From positions 43,560 through 107,559 of the forward strand of contig NZ_BPKZ01000007.1 of assembly GCF_019656075.1 (NCBI RefSeq): a stretch of 64,000 nt of DNA. Direction: 5' to 3'. Below are positions 9,502 to 19,198 of this stretch, in pieces. Source of the stretch: Leuconostoc palmae (GTDB taxonomy: Bacteria; Bacillota; Bacilli; Lactobacillales; Lactobacillaceae). The position numbers were made by a program, and so were the translations under genes. Numbering within the stretch: the stretch's first letter is position 1; every line of letters begins with the position of its first letter. The notes under the pieces are model-generated. The model had not been told where the DNA came from. It saw only the letters and a list, made by a program, of their open reading frames with translations, and made no database searches.

Positions 9502-9531
9502 TTGAAATATGTGGTCGGTTTGTAGTATCAT
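9502..9531 (+). promoter_or_regulatory. rpsF operon promoter
   Basis: TTGAAA, 18 bases, TATCAT, about 75 bases upstream of rpsF. Confidence 0.5.
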
Positions 9532-9559
9532 TAATAGTTGTGAATGCATAAATTGCATA

Positions 9560-9607
9560 CACTCCTTGCAGCAAAAGCTGCCAGAGACCAAAAGGAGGAA
9601 ATAAAAC
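9560..9607 (+). promoter_or_regulatory. S6:S18-type autoregulatory leader of rpsF
   Basis: CTCCTT (9562-9567) can pair with AAGGAG (9592-9597), which is the rpsF ribosome-binding site. Inside it is a GCAGC/GCTGC hairpin with an asymmetric 3' bulge CAGAGACCAA. This matches the layout of the conserved rpsF leader that binds the S6:S18 complex and blocks translation. Confidence 0.6.
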
Positions 9608-9904
9608 ATGGCTACATCATATGAAATGACATACATCGTTCGCCCTGACATGGAAGTAGATGCAAAGAAAGCGCTTGTTGAGCGTTTTGATGGCATCTTG
9701 ACTAACAACGGCGCAACAATCGTTAAGTCAGCTGATTGGGCAACTCGTCGTTTTGCTTATGAAATTTCTGGTTATCGCGAAGGCGTTTACCATATCATTA
9801 ATTTCACTGCTGAAGACGACGCAGCTATCAACGAATTTGACCGTTTGGCAAAGATTTCTCAAGATATCTTGCGCCACATGATCGTTAAGCGCGACGCAGA
9901 ATAA
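9608..9904 (+). CDS. rpsF: 30S ribosomal protein S6
   Basis: Small-subunit protein that binds S18 and the 16S central domain. Starts [15 protein letters not shown] and contains the conserved [11 protein letters not shown] segment; 98 residues is normal. First gene of the classic rpsF-ssb-rpsR operon, behind a strong AAAGGAGG. Codon use is highly biased, as expected for a ribosomal protein. Expression is probably set by the leader that masks the ribosome site. Confidence 0.97.
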   Translation: MATSYEMTYIVRPDMEVDAKKALVERFDGILTNNGATIVKSADWATRRFAYEISGYREGVYHIINFTAEDDAAINEFDRLAKISQDILRHMIVKRDAE

Positions 9905-9937
9905 TTCTGAAATTCCACTGGTGAAGGAGCTTTAATT

Positions 9938-10480
9938 ATGATTAATCGAGTAGTATTGATTGGGCGATTGACCCGTGATGTGGAATTGCGCTATACTCAA
10001 TCGGGTACAGCAGTAGGGACGTTTAGCTTAGCAGTTAATCGTCAGTTCACCAATCAGTCTGGTGAACGTGAAGCTGACTTTATCAACGCTGTTATCTGGC
10101 GTAAAGCAGCTGAAAACTTTTCAAACTTCACTGGCAAAGGCGCAATGGTTGCCATTGAAGGTCGTTTGCAAACAAGAAATTATGAAAATAATCAAGGTCA
10201 ACGTGTTTACGTTACCGAAGTTGTTGTTGATAATTTTTCATTGCTTGAATCACGCGCTGAAAGTGAAAAGCGTCGTTCACAAAATAATAGCGGATCATCT
10301 AACGATGGTGGATATAGTGGTTCAGACAACAATAATTCATTTAGTGGTGTTGATCCATTTGCTAATGCGAACCAGAGTTCAAATAACCAATATTCAGCAC
10401 CAAAAAATGATGTTCCTAACCCATTTGCGGCTAGTAATAAAACAGAAATTGATATATCAGATGATGATTTACCATTCTAA
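9938..10480 (+). CDS. ssb: Single-stranded DNA-binding protein
   Basis: Coats single-stranded DNA during replication, repair and recombination. The N-terminal OB fold (residues 1-105) starts [20 protein letters not shown] long Ser/Asn/Gln-rich linker follows, and the protein ends in the acidic tip DDDLPF that docks partner proteins. At 180 residues it is a typical replication-type SSB. It lies between rpsF and rpsR with short gaps and its own GAAGGAG ribosome site. Confidence 0.96.
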   Translation: MINRVVLIGRLTRDVELRYTQSGTAVGTFSLAVNRQFTNQSGEREADFINAVIWRKAAENFSNFTGKGAMVAIEGRLQTRNYENNQGQRVYVTEVVVDNFSLLESRAESEKRRSQNNSGSSNDGGYSGSDNNNSFSGVDPFANANQSSNNQYSAPKNDVPNPFAASNKTEIDISDDDLPF

Positions 10481-10520
10481 ATAATATAAATTATAAATTC
10501 AAATGAAAGGAGCTTTAATC

Positions 10521-10805
10521 ATGTCAGAACAAAACTCACGTCCACAAAACTCAGAACGTCCACAACGTTCACGTCGTCCACAAGGCGGACCACGTCGTCG
10601 TCGTAAGGTTGACTATATCGCAGCTAACCATATCGAATTTATTGACTATAAGAACACAGAATTGTTGGAACGCTTTATCTCAGAACGCGGTAAGATTTTG
10701 CCACGTCGTGTAACTGGTACTTCAGCTAAAAATCAACGTAAGGTAACAACAGCTATCAAGCGTGCTCGTATCATGGCTTTGTTGCCATTCGTTACAGAAG
10801 ATTAA
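10521..10805 (+). CDS. rpsR: 30S ribosomal protein S18
   Basis: Partner of S6 in the small subunit. The body contains [17 protein letters not shown] and the conserved [16 protein letters not shown] start at ATG 10521 behind AAAGGAG; the upstream in-frame ATG at 10503 overlaps that ribosome site. The N-terminus is unusually long and rich in Arg, Pro and Gln (about 25 residues) compared with the shortest S18 proteins. A terminator follows. Confidence 0.96.
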   Translation: MSEQNSRPQNSERPQRSRRPQGGPRRRRKVDYIAANHIEFIDYKNTELLERFISERGKILPRRVTGTSAKNQRKVTTAIKRARIMALLPFVTED

Positions 10806-10820
10806 TATAGTAGTTTTATC

Positions 10821-10848
10821 AAAAAGCCAGATGTATCAGGCTTTTTTT
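10821..10848 (+). terminator. Terminator after rpsR
   Basis: AAAAAGCC and GGCTTTTTTT flank a ten-base loop, 16 bases after the rpsR stop. Confidence 0.8.
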
Positions 10849-10946
10849 ATTTGGTTTTGAAAAAACTAACTGTGGTAAAATAAGTTATGTGACTTTTGAA
10901 CGATATAAAAGTTTTACCATGTAAAGAGAAGGCACAGGGGTTACTT

Positions 10947-12977
10947 GTGAAGAAGATTTTTAATTTTAAAACGCTACCTATTTTTTTTCAAAGCACAAAA
11001 CTAGGCACAGTTGCACTATTATTACTTTTTGTTAGTTTGACGAGTGCTTTTTTTGCATTGCTAGTCAACTGGGTTTTCGGACTAATTTGGTTGATTGTCG
11101 TGATTATTGGCTTAATATATTCAGGTCAATCACTTAAAGAGGTTAATGAAAATGTTCAGGAGTATCTTTCTGGTTTAGGTTATCGTATTTCCAGAAGTGA
11201 GCAAGAGGCATTAATTCGTATGCCAATTGGACTGATTTTATTGAACAATTCAGAAAAAATTGACTGGGTCAATCCTTATATGCAAAATTATTTGGGAAAA
11301 CGCGATGTTTTGGGGCTGTCTTTAGCAGAATTAGATCCTAGTTTGGCTAAGAATGTTAAAAACTATTCTGATGCTAATGAAACAAATACTATCACCTGGC
11401 AAGGTAAGCAATTTGCATTATACGTACAACAAAATTTACGTGTCATTTATATGATGGATATCAGTGAATATGCGGCTATTGAGGTAGAGTACGAAAATCA
11501 TAGATTGTTTAGTGGCTTAGTATCTGTAGATAATTATGAAGAAGTTACTGAAGGCATGAATGAGTCTGAGACGTCTAAGTTAAGAACTTATGTCACTGGT
11601 GCTTTATCAGATTGGGCAACCGCGCATCATATTTATTTACGGCGTTTAAATACTGTTCACTATATTATGTTTGGATATCAGGCAGCCTTACAAGACGCAG
11701 AAAAAGATAAGTTTCGTGTTTTGAAAGCAATTCGTGAAGCTACGGCACAACAAAATTCACCGGTTACGTTATCTATGGGTATCGCTTATGGTGAATCAGA
11801 CATCATTAAGTTAGCTAAAATGGCACAAACAAATTTGGATTTAGCGTTAGGTCGTGGTGGGGATCAAGTTGTTGTAAAATCTAATCAGTCTGTAGCCCGA
11901 TTTTATGGTGGGGCAACAAATCCAATGGAGAAACGTACGCGCGTGCGAGCAAGAATGATTTCTCAGACTGTGGCAGAATTAATGGAACAGTCTGACAATA
12001 TAATGATTGTTGGACATGTCCGCCCTGATTTAGATGCAATTGGAGCAGGATTAGGTATCTGGCGAATGGCACAAACCAAAAATAAGCCAGCTTTTCTAAT
12101 TGTTGATGAAAAATCAGTTTATAGTGATATTAAATTGTTACTAGCGGAAATTAGGAAAAATAAACCAGAAATTGTTGCACCAGGTTCAAACATTAACGAT
12201 TCTATTGTGGATGAAACACGAGCCATGAAGTTAGTCCGTGAAAATACCTTGTTAATTTTAGTAGATCATGCGCAATCGATGATAACTAGTGCACCTAATT
12301 TACTTACTCGTTTAGAGAATCGTGTTGTTGTTATTGATCACCATCGTCTAGCAGAACAAGGATTAAATGAAAAACCACTTTTAACCTATGTTGAACCGTA
12401 TGCTTCATCTACATCAGAATTAGTTGTTGAAATGTTACAGTATCAAGATCAAAGCTATGCGCCTATAACGAAGTTAGAAGCGACAGCTATGTTAGGTGGC
12501 ATACAGCTAGACACAAATAATTTCACTTTACGTACGGGATCACGCACATTTGATGCGGCAAGTTACTTACGTGCTAATGGCGCTGATAGTAATTTAATTC
12601 AATCTTTCATGAAAGAAAATCTCACTGATTTCAAAGCACGGACGCATCTCGTTAACTTAGCAATTGTAAATAATGGAAATGCTATAGTTACTGGTGAGAG
12701 CAATCAAACTTATTCTGGAATCATCACAGCACAAGCAGCTGATGAACTACTCCAGATTAGTGGCGTTGAAGCTTCATATGTTATTACAAAGCGTTCGGAT
12801 GGCCGTGTAGGCATTTCAGCACGATCGACTGGTAAGCGAAATGTACAGCGTGTCATGGAATCCATGGGTGGTGGTGGTCATCTATCAAACGCTGCAACTC
12901 AAATTCCATCAGTGACTACTGAAGAAGCAACACAACAGTTGAATACGATTCTGGAAGATATTGATGATGCAGAATGA
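10947..12977 (+). CDS. gdpP: Cyclic-di-AMP phosphodiesterase GdpP
   Basis: Membrane enzyme that hydrolyses c-di-AMP, controlling osmolyte transport and cell-wall stress. In order it has two N-terminal membrane helices (about residues 15-70), a degenerate PAS domain, a degenerate GGDEF domain in which the GGDEF motif is not intact, then DHH (VRPDLDAIGAG, VIDHHRL) and DHHA1 (GGGGH) domains. A GTG at 10947 behind AGGGG gives MKKIFNF and 676 residues, the family size; an in-frame TTG at 10896 lacks a ribosome site. It sits before rplI and dnaB as in many Firmicutes. Confidence 0.92.
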   Translation: MKKIFNFKTLPIFFQSTKLGTVALLLLFVSLTSAFFALLVNWVFGLIWLIVVIIGLIYSGQSLKEVNENVQEYLSGLGYRISRSEQEALIRMPIGLILLNNSEKIDWVNPYMQNYLGKRDVLGLSLAELDPSLAKNVKNYSDANETNTITWQGKQFALYVQQNLRVIYMMDISEYAAIEVEYENHRLFSGLVSVDNYEEVTEGMNESETSKLRTYVTGALSDWATAHHIYLRRLNTVHYIMFGYQAALQDAEKDKFRVLKAIREATAQQNSPVTLSMGIAYGESDIIKLAKMAQTNLDLALGRGGDQVVVKSNQSVARFYGGATNPMEKRTRVRARMISQTVAELMEQSDNIMIVGHVRPDLDAIGAGLGIWRMAQTKNKPAFLIVDEKSVYSDIKLLLAEIRKNKPEIVAPGSNINDSIVDETRAMKLVRENTLLILVDHAQSMITSAPNLLTRLENRVVVIDHHRLAEQGLNEKPLLTYVEPYASSTSELVVEMLQYQDQSYAPITKLEATAMLGGIQLDTNNFTLRTGSRTFDAASYLRANGADSNLIQSFMKENLTDFKARTHLVNLAIVNNGNAIVTGESNQTYSGIITAQAADELLQISGVEASYVITKRSDGRVGISARSTGKRNVQRVMESMGGGGHLSNAATQIPSVTTEEATQQLNTILEDIDDAE

Positions 12978-13012
12978 CAAAAAATATATAATTAATTGGA
13001 GGTTTTAGATAA

Positions 13013-13465
13013 ATGAAAGTCGTATTTTTAGAAGATGTAAAGGGTCGCGGTAAAAAAGGGGAAATTAAAGAAGTACCAGATGGTTATGCTAATAACTTTT
13101 TAATTAAAAATAAAAAAGCCGAACCGGCAACTGGTAAAAACTTAGGTGCAGTGAAAGGTCGGCAAAAAGCTGAAGAAAAGGCTGCTGCTGAATTATTAGC
13201 TGAAGCCAAAGAATTAGAAGCTAAAATGGCAGATGACAATTTTGTTGTTGAACTTAAGGGTAAGTCTGGTGCTGATGGTCGTTTGTTTGGTGCCGTGTCA
13301 ACTAAGCAAATTGTTGCAGCATTAGAGTCGCAAAAGAAAATTAAAGTTGATAAGCGTAAGTTATTGTTGAATCAACCAATTCATTCACTAGGTTATACTA
13401 ATGTGCCAATTAAGCTTCATCGTGATGTCACAGCTAACTTGCGAGTACACGTGAGCGAGGGATAA
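13013..13465 (+). CDS. rplI: 50S ribosomal protein L9
   Basis: Two-domain ribosomal protein projecting from the L1 side of the large subunit. The N-terminal signature [21 protein letters not shown] is clear, followed by the long connecting helix and the C-terminal domain; 150 residues is standard. A strong TTGGAGG precedes it. The dnaB start follows two bases after its stop, implying coupled translation. Confidence 0.97.
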   Translation: MKVVFLEDVKGRGKKGEIKEVPDGYANNFLIKNKKAEPATGKNLGAVKGRQKAEEKAAAELLAEAKELEAKMADDNFVVELKGKSGADGRLFGAVSTKQIVAALESQKKIKVDKRKLLLNQPIHSLGYTNVPIKLHRDVTANLRVHVSEG

Positions 13466-13467
13466 AT

Positions 13468-14934
13468 ATGGATAATCCGGGATCATACGAATATAGGCAA
13501 GTACCACAAGATGTGGATGCAGAACGTGCGGTGCTCGGGTCTATTTTCTTTGACGTTAAGTCAGATAGTGCAATGGTTGAAGCACAAGCGATTCTTACAC
13601 CTGAAGATTTCTATCGTCAAGCTAATCAAACGATTTTTAAAGCTATGCAGCAACTTGTTGATGAACAAAGACCAATCGACATGTTGACACTACAAGATAA
13701 GTTAAATAGCATGCAACAATTAGAAAATATTGGCGGTATGGTTTATTTGTCTGAAATTGCTGAAGCATCGGCATCTTCAGCTAATTTAAAGCATTATGCC
13801 AACATTGTTCGTGAAAAATCAGTATTGCGCCGGATTATTGATACTTTAACGCGAAGTATGTCATTAGCTTATGATTCTGCTGAATCAAGTGAGAATATTT
13901 TAGATACTTTGAATCGTAACATTGATTCATTAGCAGAAAATCGCGGTGATGAAAATTTTCAAAAAATTAAAGATGTTCTACAAGAATTTCAAACCAATTT
14001 AGATAATGCTGTGGAAAACGATAATAGTATAGTTGGTTTAGCCACAGGTTATCCAGAACTTGATCAATTAACACATGGCTTTAGAGAGGATCAAATGGTT
14101 GTTCTGGGAGCCCGCCCGGCTGTGGGGAAAACCGCGTTTGTACTTAATATTGCCAAAAATGTTGCAAAAGCTGAACAAGTTCCCGTAGTCGTCTTTAGTT
14201 TAGAAATGGGTGCAGTTGATTTAGTGACAAGATTAGTAGCAGCAGAAGGTGCAATTGATTCGGCTCATTTAACCACTGGACAGATGTCACAAGATGATTG
14301 GCAATCACTAACCTTAGCGATGCAATCCTTAGCTAATATGCAAATATATATGGATGATACGCCAGGAATTAAAATTAATCAAATTAGTGCTAAACTAAGA
14401 AAGTTGGAAAAAGATTTATTAAACGATATGTCTACTGACCAACGCATTAATAATCCTCATCCAATTGGAATGGTAATTATTGATTATCTAGGACTAATTG
14501 AATCTAATAATACGGAAAGTCGTCAGCAAGCAGTTTCGGAAGTATCGCGTTCCATCAAGAAATTAGCTAAAGAATTACATACACCAATTCTGGCTTTAGC
14601 TCAATTAAGCCGAGGCGTAGAACAAAGAACAGATAAAAGACCAGTGTTGTCTGATTTACGTGAGTCAGGCTCAATCGAACAAGATGCCGATATTGTTGCT
14701 TTCTTATATCGTGATGATTATTATCGAAATGATGACTCCGATGAAAATAATAATAGTGATCCACGTGATGAGGATGAGGCTGTACCGATTGAAGTGATTT
14801 TAGAGAAGAATCGTGCTGGTGCTAGAGGCACAGCAACCTTGATGTTTAATAAACCAACGTTTAAATTCAGTCCAATGGCTCCATTATATCGTGATGAATC
14901 AACTTCTGGTTCAAGAAGTAATGCAGGATGGTAA
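13468..14934 (+). CDS. dnaB: Replicative DNA helicase DnaB/DnaC-type
   Basis: Hexameric helicase that unwinds the chromosome at the fork. The N-terminal primase-interacting domain starts with VPQDVDAERAVLGS. The RecA-type motor has Walker A GARPAVGKTAF, Walker B region MVIIDYLGLI and the DnaB motif near the C-terminus, ILEKNRAGARGT. A low-complexity acidic insert (about residues 420-438) precedes the last motif. No intein is present. It directly follows rplI and ends at a terminator. Confidence 0.96.
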   Translation: MDNPGSYEYRQVPQDVDAERAVLGSIFFDVKSDSAMVEAQAILTPEDFYRQANQTIFKAMQQLVDEQRPIDMLTLQDKLNSMQQLENIGGMVYLSEIAEASASSANLKHYANIVREKSVLRRIIDTLTRSMSLAYDSAESSENILDTLNRNIDSLAENRGDENFQKIKDVLQEFQTNLDNAVENDNSIVGLATGYPELDQLTHGFREDQMVVLGARPAVGKTAFVLNIAKNVAKAEQVPVVVFSLEMGAVDLVTRLVAAEGAIDSAHLTTGQMSQDDWQSLTLAMQSLANMQIYMDDTPGIKINQISAKLRKLEKDLLNDMSTDQRINNPHPIGMVIIDYLGLIESNNTESRQQAVSEVSRSIKKLAKELHTPILALAQLSRGVEQRTDKRPVLSDLRESGSIEQDADIVAFLYRDDYYRNDDSDENNNSDPRDEDEAVPIEVILEKNRAGARGTATLMFNKPTFKFSPMAPLYRDESTSGSRSNAGW

Positions 14935-14966
14935 AAAGAGATTAGCTTATTAGCTAATCTCTTTTT
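14935..14966 (+). terminator. dnaB terminator
   Basis: AGATTAGCT/AGCTAATCT stem with a TATT loop and a T run. It also lies downstream of the converging gene at 14979-15473. Confidence 0.88.
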
Positions 14967-14978
14967 ATGAGTTAAAAT

Positions 14979-15473
14979 CTATTCTACTAAATCAACAAAT
15001 TTAGCCTCGGTTAAATCAGCGATGTCGACAGGATTTACTTTATCAGAGCGTCCTAATTCACCACCACTCACTAAAAAGAAAGACATCGTCTGTGCAGTTT
15101 TATCTATAAAAATTGGGAAATGTTTGTTTTGCCAAATACCAACCGGATTATTAGCACCATGTACATACCCAGTTGTTTTTTGTAATATCTTTAAAGGTAA
15201 CATGGTTACTTTTTTGTTTCCTGATGTAGCAGCTAGCTTTTTTAAAGATAGTTGTTCGGTGATTGGTAAGACAGCAATTAAAGGACCTGATTTATCACCA
15301 AATAATGCTAATGTTTTATAAATGTCTTGATGATGAATATTAAATTTATTTAATATTACATCACGTTCAGACTCTGATTTATCCAATATATTGAGCTCTA
15401 AAGGCTCATAATCTATCTGGTGTTTTTCCATTACTTGTTCTGGTAACGTTTTTTTAATTTTTTTCTTTGCCAT
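14979..15473 (-). CDS. YbaK/EbsC-type aminoacyl-tRNA deacylase
   Basis: Homologue of YbaK, which removes Cys mischarged on tRNA(Pro). The core shows IYKTLALFGDKSG with the catalytic Lys of the family, the ISVLP-like strand LIAVLPITEQLSLKKLA, and a C-terminal GVHGA-like GYVHGANNPVG loop and SGGELGRS. The N-terminus is short and Lys-rich. At 164 residues the size is standard. It is transcribed convergently with dnaB and divergently from the GntR gene, about 76 bases apart. Confidence 0.88.
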   Translation of the reverse strand: MAKKKIKKTLPEQVMEKHQIDYEPLELNILDKSESERDVILNKFNIHHQDIYKTLALFGDKSGPLIAVLPITEQLSLKKLAATSGNKKVTMLPLKILQKTTGYVHGANNPVGIWQNKHFPIFIDKTAQTMSFFLVSGGELGRSDKVNPVDIADLTEAKFVDLVE

Positions 15474-15518
15474 AGTAACTTGATTTTAACACATATTGGC
15501 TCAACCAAAAAGCCACAA

Positions 15519-15542
15519 GGTCCGACCAATTTATGATATACT
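15519..15542 (+). promoter_or_regulatory. GntR gene promoter with putative operator
   Basis: A -10 TATACT at 15537-15542 lies only seven bases before the ATG at 15550, implying an almost leaderless mRNA. GGTCCGACC (15519-15527), an inverted repeat, covers the spacer. It resembles GGTACGTACC in front of xpk and may be an autoregulatory site. Confidence 0.45.
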
Positions 15543-15549
15543 ACTTTAC

Positions 15550-16281
15550 ATGAAACCAGAAGCAATTTATGTGACTATACAAGCAGATTTAAAACAAAAA
15601 ATATATAAAGGTGATTTTTCGAATTTGAAATTACCAGATGAACGAACACTTGCTGAAAATTATAATGTTTCGCGTTCTTCTATTAAGCGAGCCTTGAATG
15701 TACTAGTGCAGCAGGGCATTATTTTCAAAAAAAGAGGTAGTGGTACCTTTGTTAACCCGTTATATTTGAAAAATCATGATTTATTTCAACATGAAGGCTC
15801 TAATTTAGGTGTTTCTGATTCATTTAGAGTTGATGGTAAGGCGCCTAGCATTGAACTATTAGATTTTCGTGTGCTTCCTGCAACCCAAGAACAGCAGCTA
15901 GCCCTATTTCTTAATGAAGGAGACTTTGTTTACGAAATTAAGCGTTTACGTCGTTTAGAAGGTATCCCTTTTATGATTGAGAGGGGATATGTACCAATCA
16001 ATGTTTTGCCAGGATTGAACAAGGAAATTGTTGCCGGTTCGGTATACGAGTACGTTGAGAATAGTAAAAACCGTACGGTGACGAAATCTTTCATGACCAT
16101 TATGGCAGAACCATCTACAGATGAGGATCAAAGATTACTTGAATTATCCGATAAGGAACCAGTTGGCATTATGGAAGGTATATTTTTTATGGATGACGGG
16201 ACTCCTTTGGAGTTTTCCACAATGAGATTACACTATAAGTACCTACGTTACAACGCATTTGTCAGCATTGATTCAGAGTAA
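15550..16281 (+). CDS. GntR-family transcriptional regulator (HutC/UTRA subfamily)
   Basis: DNA-binding regulator with a winged helix-turn-helix at the N-terminus (LPDERTLAENYNVSRSSIKR, then the wing GSGTFVN) and a C-terminal UTRA ligand domain that usually senses a sugar phosphate or related metabolite. The start is ATG 15550 (MKPEAIYVTIQ). The frame extends to TTG 15496, but the promoter -10 lies inside that extension. It stands directly upstream of xpk, separated by a terminator and a palindrome, so xpk is its likely target. Confidence 0.88.
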   Translation: MKPEAIYVTIQADLKQKIYKGDFSNLKLPDERTLAENYNVSRSSIKRALNVLVQQGIIFKKRGSGTFVNPLYLKNHDLFQHEGSNLGVSDSFRVDGKAPSIELLDFRVLPATQEQQLALFLNEGDFVYEIKRLRRLEGIPFMIERGYVPINVLPGLNKEIVAGSVYEYVENSKNRTVTKSFMTIMAEPSTDEDQRLLELSDKEPVGIMEGIFFMDDGTPLEFSTMRLHYKYLRYNAFVSIDSE

Positions 16282-16304
16282 AAAGACCTTTAGGTCTTTT
16301 TTTA
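16281..16304 (+). terminator. Terminator after the GntR gene
   Basis: AAAAGACC-TTTA-GGTCTTTTTTT, starting at the stop codon. Confidence 0.85.
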
Positions 16305-16317
16305 TTACTTTTTAAAT

Positions 16318-16327
16318 GGTACGTACC
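16318..16327 (+). promoter_or_regulatory. Palindromic operator candidate upstream of xpk
   Basis: GGTACGTACC, flanked symmetrically by AAT and ATT, 60 bases upstream of the xpk -35. Size and shape fit a GntR-family site, with the regulator gene next door. Confidence 0.5.
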
Positions 16328-16386
16328 AATTGTTTTTATGAACCAACCAAAAAAGAAATCGAAATCAACCAATCAAAGTTTTTTTC

Positions 16387-16415
16387 TTGAACAAATACTT
16401 ATAATCGGTTATACT
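16387..16415 (+). promoter_or_regulatory. xpk promoter
   Basis: TTGAAC, 17 bases, TATACT. The leader of about 60 bases contains an imperfect hairpin around TTCGT and ACGATT before the ribosome site AAGGAG. Confidence 0.8.
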
Positions 16416-16484
16416 GTAAGAGTAAATAACGGAGAAAGATTCGTGGTTTACGATTCTCTCAAAAAATAAGGAGTACTTAATCTC

Positions 16485-18938
16485 ATGGCAGATTTCGATT
16501 CAAAAGAGTACTTAGAACTTGTTGATAAGTGGTGGCGCGCAACTAACTATTTGTCAGCAGGGATGATCTTCTTGAAGAGCAACCCATTGTTCTCAGTTAC
16601 TAACACACCAATCCAAGCTGAAGACGTTAAAGTTAAGCCTATCGGTCACTGGGGAACAATTTCAGGTCAAACATTCTTGTATGCACACGCAAACCGTTTG
16701 ATCAACAAGTATGACGTGAACATGTTCTACATCGGTGGACCAGGACACGGTGGCCAAGTAATGGTTACTAATGCTTACTTGGATGGCGAATATACTGAAG
16801 ATTACCCAGAAATCACTCAAGATTTGGAAGGTATGAGCCGCTTGTTCAAGCGTTTCTCATTCCCTGGCGGAATCGGATCACACATGACAGCACAAACACC
16901 AGGTTCATTGCATGAAGGTGGTGAATTGGGTTATTCATTGTCACACGCCTTTGGTGCTGTTTTGGACAATCCTGATCAAATTGCTTTCGCCGTTGTTGGT
17001 GATGGTGAAGCCGAAACCGGCCCATCAATGACATCATGGCACTCAACAAAGTTCTTGAATGCTAAGAATGATGGTGCTGTTTTGCCAATCTTGGATTTGA
17101 ACGGATTTAAGATTTCTAACCCAACAATCTTCTCACGTATGAGTGATGAAGAAATCACAAAGTTCTTTGAAGGTTTGGGTTACTCACCTCGCTTTATCGA
17201 AAATGATGACATCCATGACTACGCAGCATACCACGAAATCGCTGCTAAGGTCTTTGACCAAGCCATCGAAGACATCCAAGCTATCCAAAAGGATGCCCGT
17301 GAAAACGGTAAGTACGAAGATGGTACAATTCCTGCATGGCCTGTAATTATTGCACGTTTGCCAAAGGGTTGGGGTGGTCCAACGCACGATGAAGATGGTA
17401 ACCCTATCGAAGATTCATTCCGTGCCCACCAAGTGCCATTGCCTTTGGCACAAAACAAGCTAGAAACATTGCCACAATTCGAAGCATGGATGAACTCATA
17501 CAAGCCAGAAGAATTGTTCAATGCTGATGGTTCATTGAAGGATGAATTGAAGGCGATTGCACCTAAGGGTGACAAGCGTATGTCAGCTAACCCAATCGCT
17601 AACGGTGGTCGTCGCCGCGGCGAAAAGGCAACTGATTTGACATTGCCAGATTGGCGTCAATTCACAAACGACATTACAAGTGAAAACCGTGGACATGAAT
17701 TGCCAAAGACAACGCAAAACATGGACATGACAACACTTTCATCATACTTGGAAGAAGTTGCAAAGTTGAACCCAACTTCATTCCGTGTCTTCGGACCTGA
17801 TGAAACAATGTCAAACCGTTTGTGGGATCTCTTTAACACAACTAACCGTCAATGGATGGAAGAAGTTAAGGAACCAAACGATCAATACGTCGGCCCAGAA
17901 GGTCGTATCATTGATTCACAATTGTCAGAACACCAAGCTGAAGGTTGGTTAGAAGGTTACACATTGACTGGTCGTGTTGGAATCTTCGCCTCATACGAAT
18001 CATTCTTGCGTGTTGTCGACACAATGGTGACACAACACTTCAAGTGGTTGCGCCACGCTTCAGAACAAGCATGGCGTAATGATTACCCATCATTGAACTT
18101 GATTGCAACATCAACTGCCTTCCAACAAGATCACAACGGTTACACTCACCAAGATCCAGGTATGTTGACACACTTGGCTGAAAAGAAGTCTGACTTCATC
18201 CGTGAATACTTGCCAGCCGATGGTAACTCATTGTTGGCTGTTCAAGACCGTGCCTTCTCAGAACGTCACAAGGTTAACTTGATCATTGCTTCAAAGCAAC
18301 CACGTCAACAATGGTTTACTGCTGATGAAGCTGATGTATTGGCTAACGAAGGTTTGAAGGTTATTGATTGGGCTTCTACTGCACCTTCAGGCGATGTAGA
18401 TATTACATTTGCATCAGCTGGTACAGAACCAACAATCGAAACTTTGGCCGCTTTGTGGTTGATCAACCAAGCCTTCCCAGAAGTTAAGTTCCGCTATGTC
18501 AACGTTGTTGAATTGCTTCGTTTGCAAAAGAAGTCAGAATCACATTTGAACGACGAACGTGAATTGTCTGACGAAGAATTTAACAAGTTCTTCCAAGCTG
18601 ACAAGCCAGTTATCTTCGGCTTCCACGCTTATGAAAACTTGGTAGAATCATTCTTCTTCGAACGTAAGTTCAAGGGTGATGTCTATGTTCACGGTTACCG
18701 TGAAGATGGTGACATCACAACAACATATGACATGCGTGTTTACTCACACTTGGATCGTTTCCACCAAGCTAAGGAAGCTGCAGAAATCTTGTCAGCTAAC
18801 GGCACAATTGATCAAGCTGCTGCTGATACATTCATTGCTAAGATGGACGAAACTTTGGCAAAGCACTTCGAAGTGACTCGCAACGAAGGTCGCGATATCG
18901 AAGAATTTACTGAATGGAACTGGTCACCTTTAAAGTAA
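16485..18938 (+). CDS. xpk: Xylulose-5-phosphate/fructose-6-phosphate phosphoketolase
   Basis: Key enzyme of heterolactic fermentation: thiamine-diphosphate-dependent cleavage of xylulose 5-phosphate by phosphate into acetyl phosphate and glyceraldehyde 3-phosphate. Signatures seen are the first phosphoketolase motif with [10 protein letters not shown], the thiamine-diphosphate motif [11 protein letters not shown], and [12 protein letters not shown] in the middle domain. At 817 residues it is full length. Codon use is strikingly selective (Leu almost always TTG, Asn AAC, Lys AAG), marking very high expression. It has its own strong promoter and terminator, with a GntR regulator and palindrome upstream. 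Confidence 0.97.
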   Translation: MADFDSKEYLELVDKWWRATNYLSAGMIFLKSNPLFSVTNTPIQAEDVKVKPIGHWGTISGQTFLYAHANRLINKYDVNMFYIGGPGHGGQVMVTNAYLDGEYTEDYPEITQDLEGMSRLFKRFSFPGGIGSHMTAQTPGSLHEGGELGYSLSHAFGAVLDNPDQIAFAVVGDGEAETGPSMTSWHSTKFLNAKNDGAVLPILDLNGFKISNPTIFSRMSDEEITKFFEGLGYSPRFIENDDIHDYAAYHEIAAKVFDQAIEDIQAIQKDARENGKYEDGTIPAWPVIIARLPKGWGGPTHDEDGNPIEDSFRAHQVPLPLAQNKLETLPQFEAWMNSYKPEELFNADGSLKDELKAIAPKGDKRMSANPIANGGRRRGEKATDLTLPDWRQFTNDITSENRGHELPKTTQNMDMTTLSSYLEEVAKLNPTSFRVFGPDETMSNRLWDLFNTTNRQWMEEVKEPNDQYVGPEGRIIDSQLSEHQAEGWLEGYTLTGRVGIFASYESFLRVVDTMVTQHFKWLRHASEQAWRNDYPSLNLIATSTAFQQDHNGYTHQDPGMLTHLAEKKSDFIREYLPADGNSLLAVQDRAFSERHKVNLIIASKQPRQQWFTADEADVLANEGLKVIDWASTAPSGDVDITFASAGTEPTIETLAALWLINQAFPEVKFRYVNVVELLRLQKKSESHLNDERELSDEEFNKFFQADKPVIFGFHAYENLVESFFFERKFKGDVYVHGYREDGDITTTYDMRVYSHLDRFHQAKEAAEILSANGTIDQAAADTFIAKMDETLAKHFEVTRNEGRDIEEFTEWNWSPLK

Positions 18939-18971
18939 TTCCATTGCTTTTTAAATGATTGATCAGATGAA

Positions 18972-19007
18972 AAAGTGAGCTAGAAAATTTTCTAGTTCGC
19001 TTTTTTT
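18972..19007 (+). terminator. xpk terminator
   Basis: Long hairpin (AGTGAGCTAGAAAA with TTTTCTAGTTCGCT) followed by seven T. The rest of the gap to 19198 shows nothing further. Confidence 0.88.
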
Positions 19008-19198
19008 GTGTCTTTTGAGTAGAATGTTAGTTGACAGCCAATCAATGAGAACGGATGTCATTAATTTAAATGAGTTCGAAGTAGTTTAGGTTGATTTTAA
19101 TCATAGCAAACACGGAACAATTATCAGTATACGCAACTAAAATGACAGAAATTAGTTGAGAACTAAAATTAAAATATCTTTATTTCGTACGAGGCATT

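Noticed and set aside
17219..17575. 118-codon open frame on the minus strand inside xpk
   Set aside because: Antisense shadow caused by the strong codon bias of xpk; no start signals.
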